Shown here piece after piece: positions 21,290 through 34,340 of a stretch of DNA of 64,000 nucleotides (within the stretch, counting starts at the first letter, position 1; every line of letters starts with the position of its first letter). The notes beneath the pieces are model-generated. The model saw only the letters and a list, made by a program, of their open reading frames with translations. It was not told where the DNA came from and searched no databases. Source of the DNA: Agapanthus africanus. Its lineage: Eukaryota > Streptophyta > Magnoliopsida > Asparagales > Amaryllidaceae. The stretch lies in contig CM057347.1 of the NCBI GenBank assembly GCA_030015575.1, forward strand, positions 503,691,176-503,755,175. The letters run 5' to 3'. A program made the translations under genes and the position numbers.

Positions 21290-24200
21290 TGTCACGCCCC
21301 GCTTCCCAGAGTACGCTAAGATAGGCACGTGACATAGCCAATCATGCTACCTGTGGATAGGAAAAATCCTTCCACAGTCATATTACGGCTGTAGAGATAT
21401 CAAGAACAGGAAAGTAAACTAAACAATCTAGTACATGTCCATGAGCCAGAATAAATGAGTCAAGAAATGATATAATATGCGGAAGCAAAAGATCCAATAA
21501 ATAAAACACCTGGAAAGTAAAACTGGATACCCACAGGATCCTTACCGCTCGGTCTAACAGCGGCAGTACTCCTGATCAGTCTGCAACAAAGGTAGAGGAT
21601 CTGGGCCATGTAAAACCCAGACGTCAGTGCGTCATAATATCAAGCAATTAAATAAACAGGGGTAGCAAGACATACAGGTATGTGTATGAACAGTAAAACA
21701 GGTATAACAGTAATATAAATAAGGACAGTGAAGGGTAGTGTGCAGTGAGAAATCTAAACTGGTCTACTGTGTTAACTACTCTCGTCTTTGAAATCAATTT
21801 GATGAATCATCGATATAACTCAATAGTATCCCGTGCGTGCCCGGGATCACGGTCTATGACTCTCGGGCTAAATCCGAGACGTGCCGCAAGGCAGTAAAAG
21901 GGTAGTAGGTAATGACGAGTGATGTCAGCAGCATCATCCCGGGGTTGGCCTAGCCCGTAAGACTGATCAGAAAAGGTATAGAACTGTCGAGTTACAAGTC
22001 AGGTTTCATCATTGATTTCCCCATATCCCCAAGTTATATGTGTTCAAGTCAGGTATTAAATAATTTGGAGCTAATGCCAACACAGGATCAGGCAGGTACA
22101 GGTTTTTTGGATAGACAACAGGAAATGTCTGTAAGGACAACATGTCAAGTTTGTTGGCATTAGTCACAAGATCAAGTAACAAGTAAGGCCATGGTACATC
22201 AGGTCGAGTCAGGTAGTATATAGGTATCATGTCATGTCAAGAGGCGCACGGTACCATGTCGTATCAAGTAGTATGAGTAACAAGTCATGTTAGGGGTGCA
22301 CAAAATGTCATGTGGGTGCTCAAAATCAAACTAATATAAGCATGGGTAAACAAAACAAGCATGGGGTACTAGTGGAACAATAAAATGGAACACTGTAATG
22401 TGAAATGCAATCAGGTACAGATTAAGGTATATAGATGCGCAGTTATGATTAGGATTAAAGTTTGAGTTCCAATACTAATTAAACTACAGTTTATCAAATG
22501 TGGAATGTTAATATTTTAATGTTATACATTCAAGTGATCTATGGATGCAATAATGTGTAGAATATGTTAAATGGATGCAAACGAGTGTCCGATAAGGTAG
22601 AAACTATAAAAAAAAATACTATGACCTATGCAAATAATTATTATGTGATTTAAACACGGATATGGGTACTATGTATAGTAAGACAAAATGCAACATGGTA
22701 GGTTTCAAGTTGTAAATCTAAAATGATATAAACGGACATCGAAATGTAAAATGGAAACAAATGGCCTTAGGTTTAATTTACAGGTTTAATCATGAAATTA
22801 AATATGTATAAAATAATATAATAGCATGTAGCAAGTTTTACTTGCTTGATCGATCACGGAACGAGATGATATGCAAAACACGAAACACAACATGGTTCGA
22901 TGCGTGATTATAGCTAAACTTGGGCTCGGTTAGAAACTGCTCTCAGCTAGATATTCGCTCGAGATGGTGATCACGACGACGACAGATTGATGTAATAGCG
23001 GCTACTGGCATGCTCGCGGCAACTCTCTGTTGTGATGATGGACTGCGATATTGCTGCCGCGAAGGTCCTCACCGGCAAGGGGCTCGGTGAAGGAAAAGGT
23101 GGCCGGAGTTAGAGGTTTCTATTTTGATGGTGCTCTGGCGAGGGAAGGTGCAGGCGAATGAACAAGACTTCGGCGATGGAGACGACAGTCACTGCCATGA
23201 GGAAGTGCAGCGATAGCTGAAGGATGGTCTGCTGGAGGAGGTGCTGCTCGGGGGAGAAGATGAAGTGGTCGTCAATTATGGGTTCTTGGTTCTGAGGTTG
23301 CTCAAAGAATAAGAAGAAGATGGTGTAGGATCTCGAGTTAAGGGTTCGGAGGTGGTGCAAGGAAATGATAGAGGCGCTGTCGATAGGGGTTCGTCGGCAA
23401 TGAAGACGAAATGGGTTCGATGGCTGTGGAGTTCGAAGAAGTCGAAGGAGATGATGTGGATATCGAGGAAGACGAGGGTCCTCGGGTGAGATGCCGGCGA
23501 GGTGATAGGGTCGAGGGTGCAGCTGGAGTTGAGTTCGCAGATTGAAGGAGGTGGCTAAGAGGGTGAAGGGGGTCAATGGAGAGAGGTCGTCGGGGTTGGG
23601 TGGACGACGGCGACGAGGCAATGGATTGGAGGTTCGGTGGTTTTTCTTGGATTTGTGGGTTGCAAGGGAGTGGGGTTGGTTGCAGGTGGAGGTGGTTGTG
23701 GTGTTTGGAAGGAGGCGGAGGAAGAGAGGAAAAAGAGGAGGTCGACGACGAGAGGAGGGAGGCGAAGGCGAGGTTGGAGATGAGGGTGAGGAGGAGGCGA
23801 CAGCGATGAGGCAATGGGCGCGAAGAAAGAAGAAGAAGAATTGAAGGAGGGAGGTAACATTAGTGGAGAAGGAGGTGGCGAGATCATCGCAGAAACAGTA
23901 ACTGCGAGATGAGTAAGAAAGAGAGAAGAAGAGAGAAAGAGAGAGATAGAGAGTAATTTATTTGTTATGGAAAAAATTAAAGAAAGAATATATATAGAGA
24001 GAGAAAGAGACTGTGAGTTTGGGTTTGGTATAAAAATATATGAGGAAGGAGAGAGAGAGTTGTGATATATTTTGTACAAAGAGAGAGAGAAAGATTTCCT
24101 TGTGAGCGTTAGGATTAGATTGCAGAAAAAATATTCAGGAAATATTTATTTGGTTAAAAGTATATTAATAGTTTAAAAATATATAAAGAATATAATATTA

Positions 24201-24752
24201 ATCCGTTTTGAGATTTTGGCAAATACAAACTTACTTCAAAACACGCCCGGGTCGGGTCTAAAAATTTAGATTTAAAATACGAAAAATAAATGCGACTTCC
24301 AAATTTTAAAATAAATGTTTAGGTAACGAAAAAGCATACCCCCAAGAACGGATGCACGTACGTGCGCGTAGCCATCCAAACACGTCCGTTTCACTGAACG
24401 GGACGAGAACAAGATGCGCGGATGCTACCACAGGGTTTGGGGTATCAAGCAGGCTATGTTAACCATTTTTAAAATATTTTCTTTGACTTTATTTGTTTTA
24501 TTAAAAAAATGTAAAAGCCAGATATAAATGCAAGCATGCAAGATATGCAACAAGAAAATGCACGGATCCACAAACTAGCAGGGATATCTCAAAGACAAGA
24601 ATCAAGACGGTTTCACGCAAGCGGGTCGGGTCACGGATACAATGCAGATGTCAAAAAAATACTATTTGCATCCAAAATACAGCAAAACAAGAAACAACCA
24701 TAATAAATAAATACTCAGAAAAAGAACTGGTATAAATGAACTAGGTGTTACA
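21290..24752 (-). repeat. 3' LTR of the minus-strand chromovirus (3463 bp)
   Basis: Near-identical over its length to 28356-31828. A purine-rich low-complexity tract (about 23100-24100, GA-rich) gives long Pro/Ser/His-rich shadow ORFs on the minus strand and Arg/Gly/Glu-rich ones on the plus strand. None is a credible gene. Confidence 0.9.
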
Positions 24753-24854
24753 TTATACCCAACTAAAAAAGAATTTCTTCCTCGAAATTCCAAGAACAAG
24801 AAAGGATAAACAATCAAGAATTGCAAGAATAGATGTGGAAACTTCTGTCGGATT

Positions 24855-27800
24855 TCATCTTCTCGTTCCCCAAGTTGATTCTCCATGTGAGCGATTACCC
24901 CAAGAAACAAATACAAGAGGGATAACTTTGTTCTTAAGAACCTTTTCTTTTCGATCCACAATCGACATCAGTCGCTCCTCAAAAGTTAAATTTTCTCGTA
25001 CAGTCAGCTCCGAATGATCCAGTACGTGTGTTTCGTCTCGAACATACTTACGGAGTTGAGATACATGAAACACGTCATGAACATTCGCCAAGAATTGCGG
25101 TAACACCAATCGATACGTCACTTCTCCAACACGCTCCAAGATCTCAAAAGGTTCAACGAATCGAGGACTAGGCTTTCCACGACTTCCGAAACGGATCACC
25201 CCTCTAGTCGGTGTTATCCTTAAGAATACCAAATCACCAACCACGAACTCCAGAGGTCTTCTCGCTGTATCTGCCCAACTCTTTTTTCGGTCTTGTGCTG
25301 CTCTCACATGATTCCGGATAGTGTTAACCTTCTCAACTGTTTGCACAATCAAATCCGATCCCAACAATCTTCGTTCTCCAACATCGTCCCAACAAAAAAG
25401 TGAACGACACTTGCGACCATATAAAACTTCGAATGAAGCCATCTGAATAGTCGTCTGGAAACTGTTGTTGTTAGAAAACTCCACTAAGTGTAGATGATCC
25501 TCTCATGAACCCTTGAAGTCTAACATGCAAGCTCTCAACATGTATTCAAGAGTATGGATCGTTCTCTCCGACTGGCCATCTGTCTGAGGATGATAAGCTG
25601 TGCTAAATTTCAAACGAGTCCCCAAACTTTCCTGTAAGCTCCTCCAAAAGTGTGATAAGAAACGAGTGTCTCGGTCAGACACGATGCTCACCGGTACTCC
25701 ATGCAATCTTACAATCTCCTGCATGTACCGTTCTTCCAAAGTTTCTGTTGATTGACCAACTCGAAAAGGGATGAAATGAGTTGCCTTGGTCAATCGATCA
25801 ACAATCACCCCAAACTGCATTGTTGCCCTTTGGACTCCGCGGTAAAGCCGTCACGAAATCCATGATTATATATTCCCACTTCCATTGAGGGATCGGAAGT
25901 GGTTGCAATAAACCAGCAACCCTTTGATGTTCAGCCTTAACTTGCTGACACACCAAGCACTTTGCTATAAAGCAGGCAATCTCCCGTTTCATGCCTTCCC
26001 ACCAGAAATACTGTCGTAGATCTCGGTTCATCTTCGTGCCTCCTGGATGTACGGAATATGCTGAACTGTGCGCCTCCTTCATAAGCTCTTCGCGAATATC
26101 TCCCTTTGGCACACACAAACGGCTACCATAACGCAACGAACCATCTTCATGAATTAACAAGTCCGTTCGAAGTCCAGCCTCAACCTGTTCTCGAAACTTC
26201 TGCAATCTTGGGTTCTGCGACCGCACTGCTTTAATACTCTCGATCAACGACGACTGTACTTGCAGCAACATCAACTGTCCTGAAGAATGCGGTAGCACGA
26301 TCTCCAACTAGAATCTCCGAAAGTCTTCAATAAGTTCCTTTTGTGCAGTCAACATCCGAATTGCTGGTAACCGACTAAGCGCATCCGGCACAATATCAAC
26401 TTCCCCGGATGGTACTTAAGATCAAGATCGTAGTCAGCCATCAACTCCAACCATCTACGCTGCCTCATATTAAGCTCCTTCTACGTGAACACATACTCCA
26501 GGCTTTTGTGATCGGTGAATACTTTGACCCTTTCGCCCAATAAGTAGTGTCTCCAAATCATCAAAGCGAACATCACAGCTGCTAGCTCCAAGTCAGGAGT
26601 TGGGTAATACTTCTCATGGGTCTTCAACTGTCTCGATGCGTAAGCTATAACCTTCCCATGCTGCATCAAAACACATCTCAAACCTTTCCCGGATGCGTCG
26701 CTGTGAATCACCAATACTCCGGAACTGTCTGGCACGGTCAAAATAGGAGCGGTTATCAATCTCTGGTTCAACTCCTCAAAAGCTGACGCACACTTATCCG
26801 TCCACGCAAATGGTATTTCCTTGCGCGTAAGCTTGGTCAAAGGCTCAGCCAAACGAGAAAAATTCTCCACGAACCTTCTATAGTACCCGGCAAGTCCAAG
26901 AAAGCTTCTTATCTCTGCAACATTCTTCGGAATCGGCCAATCTCGAAATGCTGCAGTCTTCTCGGGATCAACGGCGATTCCATCACCGGATACGACATGT
27001 CCCAAAAACTTCACTTCTTCAAGCCAAAACTCGCACTTGCTCATCTTTGCATATAATTTTTCTTGTCTCAATATCTGTAGTGCGATCTTCAAGTGTTCTG
27101 CATGCCCTCTAATGCTCCTCGAGTAAACCAGAATATCATCAATGAACACCACTATAAACTGGTCCAAGAATGGTGAAAAGATTCGGTTCATCAAGTCCAT
27201 AAATATCGCCGGTGCATTCGTTACTCTGAAGGGCATCACTAAATACTCATAATGTACACACCGAGTTCGGAACGCAGTCTTGCAAATATCTTCTGTTTTG
27301 ACTCGGACCTGATGATATCCGGATCGCAAATCCAGCTTCGAGAATACCCTCGCGCCACTGAGCTGCTCAAAAAAATTCGCCAATGCGAGGGATCGGGTAC
27401 TTGTTCTTAATAGTCACCCGGTTTAATTCTCGATAATCGATACACATCCTCCTTGCACCATCTTTCTTCTTTACTAGAAGAATTGGAGCTCCCCAAGGTG
27501 AATCGCTGCTGCGAATCCAACTCTTCTCTAGCAATTCGGTAACCTGCTTCTTTACTCCATCCAACTCCACTGGTGCCATCGGATAGTACGCCTTTGAGAT
27601 TGGCGCTGCACCAGGAACAAGATCGATCACGAACTCCATATCTCGTTTTGGCGATAAACCCGAGATGTATTCGAACACGTCCATGAATTCTCGAACTATA
27701 GCCGGCGCTTCTTTCTTATCAACTTCCATCGACGAAAGAACATTGTTTGTCGGCCTAGCCCTAAACTCGACTGGCCCGACAGAACTGCTACCTCCAGCAA

Positions 27801-27995
27801 AACAAACTCCGGATGTCCGGGAATCTGGAAAATCACTTTCTTTGCCCTACAATCAATGTGAGCGTGGAAAGTGAGACCATCAATTTCCAAGACAACTTCA
27901 TAACTGCCGGTATCAATCACCAAGAAATCTGCAAAACCTGGACTGGTAAGCAATGAAACTGAGAGAACCAAGGCAATAAAACGACCATGGAACAA
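24855..27995 (-). pseudogene. pol: Chromovirus pol: RT, RNase H, integrase and chromodomain-like tail
   Basis: On the minus strand from 27995 down: a protease-RT linker ([13 protein letters not shown]); RT N-half to 27367 ([40 protein letters not shown]); a frameshift; RT rest from 27383 (FIDDILVYS catalytic box, [11 protein letters not shown]); RNase H ([27 protein letters not shown]). TAG is at 26481-26483, a shift near 26407 and TAG at 26308-26310. Integrase follows, with its HHCC finger (H..H in AHSSAYSVHPGG, C..C in AKCLVCQQ), [16 protein letters not shown] and [14 protein letters not shown], frameshifted near 25810. TGA at 25503-25505 replaces a usual Trp codon. The C-terminus (VLDRKEKVL-like SIVDRKEKVLKNKVIPLVFV) is chromodomain-like, the hallmark of chromoviruses. 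Gag and most of the protease are deleted. With at least five disabling changes it is inactive. Confidence 0.92.
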
Positions 27996-28355
27996 GGAAA
28001 TGAATCAAGACCAGGACTCAAAGTTACTTAAATAGAGTACCGCATTTTAACCATGCTGCAGTTCATAGTTACAATCACATAACTCCACTCAAGTCGTCCA
28101 AATCCTAGTATCAGAATCAAGAAACAGGGAGAAGCAATAGGGAACCAAAAAGGTTTCAAGTCGAGATGCAAAGTGGTTTGCATATCGTCAAGGTAAGGAT
28201 AAGAGAAAGATATGATTCAAGAATCACGATAATAAGGTGGCAGGACATGTTCCTAATCACGAGTATTCTGATTCGTGTATTGGGTCCAATACCCAACTAC
28301 AAAAGAATCAAACTCGATTAACCTATATCCTATCGCTCTGATACCAAAAGAACCA
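27996..28355 (-). other. Leader region and primer site of the chromovirus
   Basis: Only 360 bp separate the pol remnant from the 5' LTR, so gag and the start of pol are deleted. The primer site gatcgctctgataccaaaag-type sequence (plus strand, 28332-28350) lies five bases from the LTR. No ORF with known motifs is seen. Confidence 0.7.
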
Positions 28356-30996
28356 TGTCACGTCCCGCTTCCCAAAGTACGCTAAGATAGGCACGTGACA
28401 TAGCCAACCATGCTACCTGTGGATCGGAAAAATCCTTCCACAGTCACATTACGGCTGTAGAGATATCAAGAACAGGAAAGTAAACTAAATTATCTAGTAC
28501 ATGTCCATGAGCCAGAATAAATGAGTCAAGAAATGATATAATATGCGGAAGCAAAAGATCTAATAAATAAAACACCTGGAAAGTAAAACTGGATACCCAC
28601 GGGATCCTCACTGCTCGGTCTAACAGCGGCAGTACTCCTGATCAGTCTGCAACAAAGGTAGATGATCTGGGCCATGCAAAACCCAGACGTCAGTGCGTCA
28701 TAATATCAAGCAATTAAATAAATAGGGGTAGCAAGACATACAGGTATGTGTATGAACAGTAAAACAGGTATAACAGTAATATAAATAAGGACAGTGAAGG
28801 GTAGTGTGCAGTGAGAAATCTAAACTGGTCTACTGTGTTAACTACTCTCAAGTCTTTGAAATCAATTTGATGAATTATCGATGTAACTCAATAGTATCCC
28901 GTGCATGCCCGGGATCACGGTCTATGACTCTCGGGCTGAATCCGAGACGTGCCGCAAGGCAGTAAAAGGGTAGTAGGTAATGACGAGTGATGTCAGCAGC
29001 ATCACCCCGGGGCTGGCCTAGCCCGTAAGACTGATCAGAAAAGGTATAGAACTGTCGAGTTACAAGTCAGGTTTCATCATTGATTTCCTCATATCCCCAA
29101 GTTATATGTGTTCAAGTCAGGTATTAAATAATTTGGAGCTAATGCCAACACAGGATCAGGCAGGTACAGGTTTGTCTGGATAGACAACAGGAAATGTCTG
29201 TAAGGACAACAAGTCAAGTTTGTTGGCATTAGTCATAAGATCAAGTAACAGGTAAGGCCATGGTACATCAGGTCGAGTCAGGTAGTATATAGGTATCATG
29301 TCATGTCAAGAGGCGCACGGTACCATGTCGTGTCAAGTAGTAGGAGTAACAAGTCATGTCAGGGGTGCACAAAATGTCATGTGGGTGCTCAAAATCAAAC
29401 TAACATAAGCATGGGTAAACAAAACAAGCATGGGGTACTAGTGGAACAATAAAAAGGAACACTGTAATGTGAAATGCAATCAGGTACAGATTAAGGTATA
29501 TAGATGCGCAGTTATGATTAGGATTAAAGTTTAAGTTCCAATACTAATTAAACTACAATTTATCAAATGTGGAATGTTAATATTTCAATGTTATACATTC
29601 AAGTGATCTATGGATGCAATAATATGTAGAATATGTTAAATGGATGCAAACGAGTGTCCGATAGGGTAGAAACTATAAAAAAAGTACTATGGCCTATGCA
29701 AATAATTATTATGTGATTTAAACATGGATGTGGGTACTATGTATAGTAAGACAAAATGCAACATGGTAAGTTTCAAGTTGTAAATCTAAAATGATATAAA
29801 CGGACATCGAAATGTAAAATGGAAACAAATGGCCTTAGGTTTAATTTACAGGTTTAATCATGAAATTAAATATGTATAAAATAATATAATAGCATGTAGC
29901 AAGTTTTACTTGCCTGATCGATCACGGAACGAGATGATATGCAAAACACGAAACACAACATGGTTCGATGCGTGATTATAGCTAAACTTGGGCTCGGTTA
30001 GAAACTGCTCTCAGCTAGATATTCGCTGGAGATGATGATCACGACGACGACGGATTGATGTAATAGCGGTTACTGGCATGCTCGCGGCAACTCTCTGTTG
30101 TGACGATGGACTGCGATATTGCTGCAGCGAAGGTCCTCACCGGCGAGGGGCTCGGTGAAGGAAAAGGTGGCCGGAGTTAGAGGTTTCTATTTTGATGGTG
30201 CTCTGGCGAGGGAAGGTGCAGGCGAATGAACAAGACTTCGGCGATGGAGACGAAAGTCACTGCCATGTGGAAGTGCAGCGATGGCTGAAGGATGGTCTGC
30301 TGGAGAAGGTGCTGCTCGGGGGAGAAGATGAAGTGGTCGTCAGTTATGGGTTCTTGGTTCTGAGGTTGCTCAAAGAAGAAGAAGAAGATGGTGTAGGATC
30401 TCGAGTTAAGGGTTCGGAGGTGGTGCAAGGAAATGATAGAGGCGCTGTCGATAGGGGTTCGTCGGCAATGAAGACGAGATGGGTTCGGTGGCTGTGGAGT
30501 TCGAAGAAGCCGAAGGAGATGATGTGGATATCGAGGAAGACGAGGGTGCTCAGGTGAGATGCCGGCGAGGTGATAGGGTCGAGGGTGCGGCTGGAGTTGA
30601 GTTCGCAGATTGAAGGAGGTGGCTAAGAGGGTGAAGGGGGTCAATGGAGAGAGGTCGTCGGGGTTAAGTGGACGACGGCGACGAGGCAATGGATTGGAGG
30701 TTCGGTGGTTTTTCTTGGATTTGTGGGTTGCGAGGGAGTGGGGTTGGTTGCAGGTGGAGGTGGTTGGGGTGTTTGGAAGGAGGCGGAGGAAGAAAGGAAA
30801 AAGAGGAGGTCGATGACGAGAGGATGGAGGCGAAGGCGAGGTTGGAGATGAGGGTGAGGAAGAAGCGACAGCGACGAGGCAATGGGCGCGAAGAAAGAAG
30901 AAGAAGAATTGAAGGAGGGAGGTAACATTAGTGGAGAAGCGGGTGACGAGATCCTCGCAGGAATAATAACTGCGAGATGGGTGAGAAAAAGAGAAG

Positions 30997-31030
<34 letters not shown>

Positions 31031-31828
31031 AATTTATTTGTTATGGAAAAAATTAAAGAAAGAACATATAGAGAGAGAAAGAGACTGTGAGTTTGGGTTA
31101 GGTATAAAAATATATGAGGAAGGAGAGAGAGAGTTGTGATATATTTTGTACAGAGAGAGAGAGAGAAAGATTTCCTTATGAGCTTTAGGATCAGATTGCA
31201 GAAAAAATATTCAGGAAATATTTATTTGGTTAAAAGTATATTAATAGTTTAAAAATATATAACGAATATAATATTAATCCGTTTTGAGATTTTGGCAAAT
31301 ACAAACTTACTCCAAAACACTCCGGTTCGGGTCTAAAAATTTAGATTTAAAATACGAAAAATAAATGCGACTTCCAAATTTTGAAATGAATGTTTAGGTA
31401 ACGAAAAAGTATACCCCCAAGAACGGATGCACGTACGTGCGCGTAGCCATCCAAACACGCCCGTTTCACTGAACAGGACGAGAACAAGATGCGCGGATGC
31501 TACCACAGGGTTTGGGATATCAAGCAGGCTATGTTAACCATTTTTAAAATATTTTCTTTGACTTTATTTGTTTTATTAAAAAAATGTAAAAGCCAGATAT
31601 AAATGCAAGCATGCAAGATATGCAACAAGAAAATGCACGGATCCACAAACTAGCAGGGATATCTCAAAGACAAGAATCAAGACGGTTTCTCGCAAGCGGG
31701 TCGGGTCACGGATACAATGCAGATGTCAAAAAAATACTATTTGCACCCAAAAAACAGCAAAACAAGAAACAACCATAATAAAGAAATACTCAGAAAAAGA
31801 ACTGGTATAAATGAACTAGGGTGTTACA
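28356..31828 (-). repeat. 5' LTR of the minus-strand chromovirus (3473 bp)
   Basis: It matches 21290-24752 with scattered substitutions and a few short indels, the clearest being a longer GA dinucleotide run at about 31000-31030. The near-identity suggests that this insertion is younger than the 4180-13228 element, whose LTRs differ more. Confidence 0.9.
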
Positions 31829-33821
31829 TGACGTCTCCCCAACGTTCCCACCAGGGGCCTCTCCCCCTGCAGCGCTTCCAGGGGCATTCCCCTGCACCTC
31901 ATCCCCGAGGGGGTACTCACCCCGGAGATCGCCATCAGGAAACTCCGGCATCAGGGCCTTGACGGCGTCGAGGGCGTCGTGCCAAACGATGGCAGCGGCT
32001 CCAGCGAGGTCGGTGTAGTACTGGTTCGACTTCTTGTAGCTCTCTACCGCCTTTGACGCTCGGAGCTCGGCACACCTTGTTCCCTCCTTCCCCGCCTCGT
32101 TCTCCCTCCGGAGGGCATTCGCCGTCTTCTTCAGGGTGGCGACAAGCAACCTGTAATCTTCCAACTTAGCATCGGCGGCTCGGGCGGCCTCTCAGCACTT
32201 GGCGATCTCCCGATCCCCGGCCGCCACCCAGTCTTCAAGGGCGGCGACCCTCTCCATCGCCGCTTGCAGCTCCAGCCTTGAGCTCTCTTCCCGCGAGGAG
32301 AACTCGCCCGCGGCCTGCATCACCTGGGCAATTTTCTCGTCCTCCATGTTGACGACGAGGGCGACGTGCTGGAGGACTTGAAGAAAACAAAGGAGGGTCA
32401 AAAAGAAAAGGGGTCACCCAACCTTGCGAACAAAAATACTGAATAAAGACCCGAGTGAGGTGCGAACACTTATCTGCACGGCCGCCATCTGGGCCCGGAG
32501 GGTCCCTCGAGGGATTCTGCCCCGGCCGACCTCTCCATCTCCGAGAGCAGGCTATCGGCGACAGAAAGCCCCGAGGGCACCTCAAAGCGAAGCTCCCCTT
32601 CATCCACGACGATCGGGGAATGAGGCACCGTCCTCTGGTTCCTCTTGAGGAGAGACGCAGGGGAACCGGTCTCACCTCCATAGCCCGGGGCTCCTGCTCC
32701 CGAACACGTTTTCGGCTCGGCGCATGGCTAGACTCCAGGGCCCGGGGCGTGCTCGAGCGCCTGGATGGAGCGGCCACCAGTCGAGCCGGAGCCGACGACA
32801 GGCGAGAAGGGCCGGCACCTCCGGCCTTCTTCCCCTTCTTCTGTTCGACCAGGCTGCCCGAAATTTGCCTAGGTCCATGGGTTCCGCATAAGACAAAAGT
32901 ACAAAGGAGTCAGCAATGCCAGAAAAAGTGAAAGAATGCACAAGTCTAAACAGGTCGCCTAAAAACTCCTGGCTTACCCGCGAAGTGAGCGGGGCTGAGC
33001 CCAGCCCAACTAAGGGCCTGCTCAGATAGCAGCACATCGACCCGAGGGAGGGGCTCCCACTCCGCCACCGCCACCGCGTCGGGATCATTCGCCAGCCTCA
33101 GCCGCGGGCAGTTGGCCCTGTGCCACTGGACGGGCACAGGCCAATCCTCACCCTCGGGTGGCTCGACAAACAAAAACTTCTTCTTCCATTCATGGATGGA
33201 AGAAGGTACCACGACGACCCCCGACCCGGCAGCACCTCCCCGACGCTTTCTAAAAGAAATGTACACCCAGCTCGGCTAGGCCCTACGGGTGCCAGGGTGG
33301 TTCTTGTAGCAGAGAGAGGAAAGAAGAAGGCTCAGACTGAAAGGGATTGCCCGCAATTTTAACCGGACCAGGAACCCAAGGAGAATCCTCCAAGAGTTCG
33401 GCACTAATTGTCCCGGGACTAACTCAAAACAATTCAACGCCGCACTCACCTCGGGGGAGAAGGGCAGGCTCATTCCGGCCCAAAAGGCTTCCAGGTATAA
33501 GGCAATCTCCTTACCCCGTACCTGGTTTGCCCTCTCCCCCTCCCCGGCCAGACGAATCGAATAGCCGAGAGGGATATGGAAGCGAGCCCGGATGGTAGCG
33601 AGCTCGTCCGCATGACTCAGAATGGAAGACGTGTCACGGACGCCCCCGACCTGCGCTCTGGGGACCGCCCCCGTCGCACAACCCCGGGGAGCATGACTAA
33701 CCCTAACTTCCCGAGGGGACTCCGACTCAAACGAGGAAGAGGAAGAAGAGGAAGAGGAAACTGCAGAAGACTCCCTAGACTCTACCTGGACTATTTCTAT
33801 AGACTTCTCGGTAGAAGACAT

Positions 33822-34340
33822 CTAACCTGATCAAAGGGATGGGTCCTCGGAAGAAAAAACGCAAGGAGTCCGACCGAGGAGAAGAGCACCGAGCTAACAT
33901 GACCAGAGACGAGAAAATTATGGTGAGGTATGGGCCCTGAAGAGGATCCTACCTCTATTTATAGAAACCGGCGTACACATCCTACGGCTCCAATCGCCTC
34001 CCTCCAAAACAGCGCTTTGCAACCAACAGCCGACAACATTCCACCTGTCACACTCACATTGGGCGCGTCCCATCGGGCGTGAAGGACACCGGCGGCACGT
34101 TGCGTCAGCCAACGAGCGCCAGACACGTGAACGGACGCTTCGACGAACGTGCACACGAATCGGCGCTCCCCCCTTTAATGCGAGATCTCTCCCCTGATCT
34201 GCCGACGTCATCGAGAAAATACAACTAATTTCTCGGGAATACGCACCGACGATATCTTCAAATAAGAGCTTACCCCGGATGACCGTTCGACCACTCCCGA
34301 CCCGACCCATGAATTGGTCGAGACGAGAGTGGGGGGCTAA
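33822..34340. other. 3' interior of the Tat-type element, with polypurine tract
   Basis: Upstream region of the antisense gene and 3' non-coding region of the sense element. It ends in the purine tract gagagtggggggctaa (34325-34340). A minus-strand ORF at 33918-34496 overlaps the LTR and shows no motif. The area may carry the promoter of the antisense gene; the minus strand reads cctctatttatag-like AT sequence only weakly (about 33950-33962 on plus). Confidence 0.45.

Larger units (their letters stand above)
21290..31828 (-). mobile_element. Chromovirus (Tekay-like) gypsy element, minus strand, decayed
   Basis: LTRs lie at 21290-24752 and 28356-31828. On the minus strand they start tgtaacac and end gcgggacgtgaca or gcggggcgtgaca. 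The flanks are tgact (21285-21289) and tgacg (31829-31833), a 5-bp TSD with one mismatch. The primer site beside the 5' LTR reads cttttggtatcagagcgat on the minus strand (28332-28350), complementary to initiator tRNA-Met. A tract ttttttagttgggtataa lies at the other end. The 3603-bp interior retains a broken pol but no gag and almost no protease. It sits inside the antisense gene of the Tat-type element. Confidence 0.88.
21168..33821 (-). pseudogene. Spliced antisense gene of the Tat-type element, split by a chromovirus
   Basis: The minus-strand ATG is at 33821. Exon 1 (33821-32978) starts with an acidic Ser-rich head (SSSSSSSFESESPREV). It is followed by a globular part (ARFHIPLGYSIRLAGEGE, LPFSPEVSAALNCFEL, PNSWRILLGFLVRLK, SSIHEWKKKFLFVE) that resembles the plant 'putative gypsy type transposon' domain (Pfam PF04195, from memory). 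Donor gtaag at 32977; acceptor tag before 32868. A basic linker follows, then after another probable intron a helical, coiled-coil-like region (32376-31834: AAMERVAALEDWVAAGDREI, YKKSNQYYTDLAGAAAIVW). The C-terminus (TSVVVVEVELIQVLPGPEV) ends at TGA 21168-21170, beyond the chromovirus at 21290-31828. Stops at 33276-33278 and 32192-32194 and a frame change after intron 1 show decay. Antisense ORFs are known in some Tat-lineage elements; their function is unknown. Confidence 0.62.

Noticed and set aside
23109-24079. Overlapping ORFs of up to 170 codons in the chromovirus LTRs (also 30177-31139)
   Set aside because: GA/CT-rich low-complexity sequence open in several frames. The two LTRs do not preserve one frame specifically.
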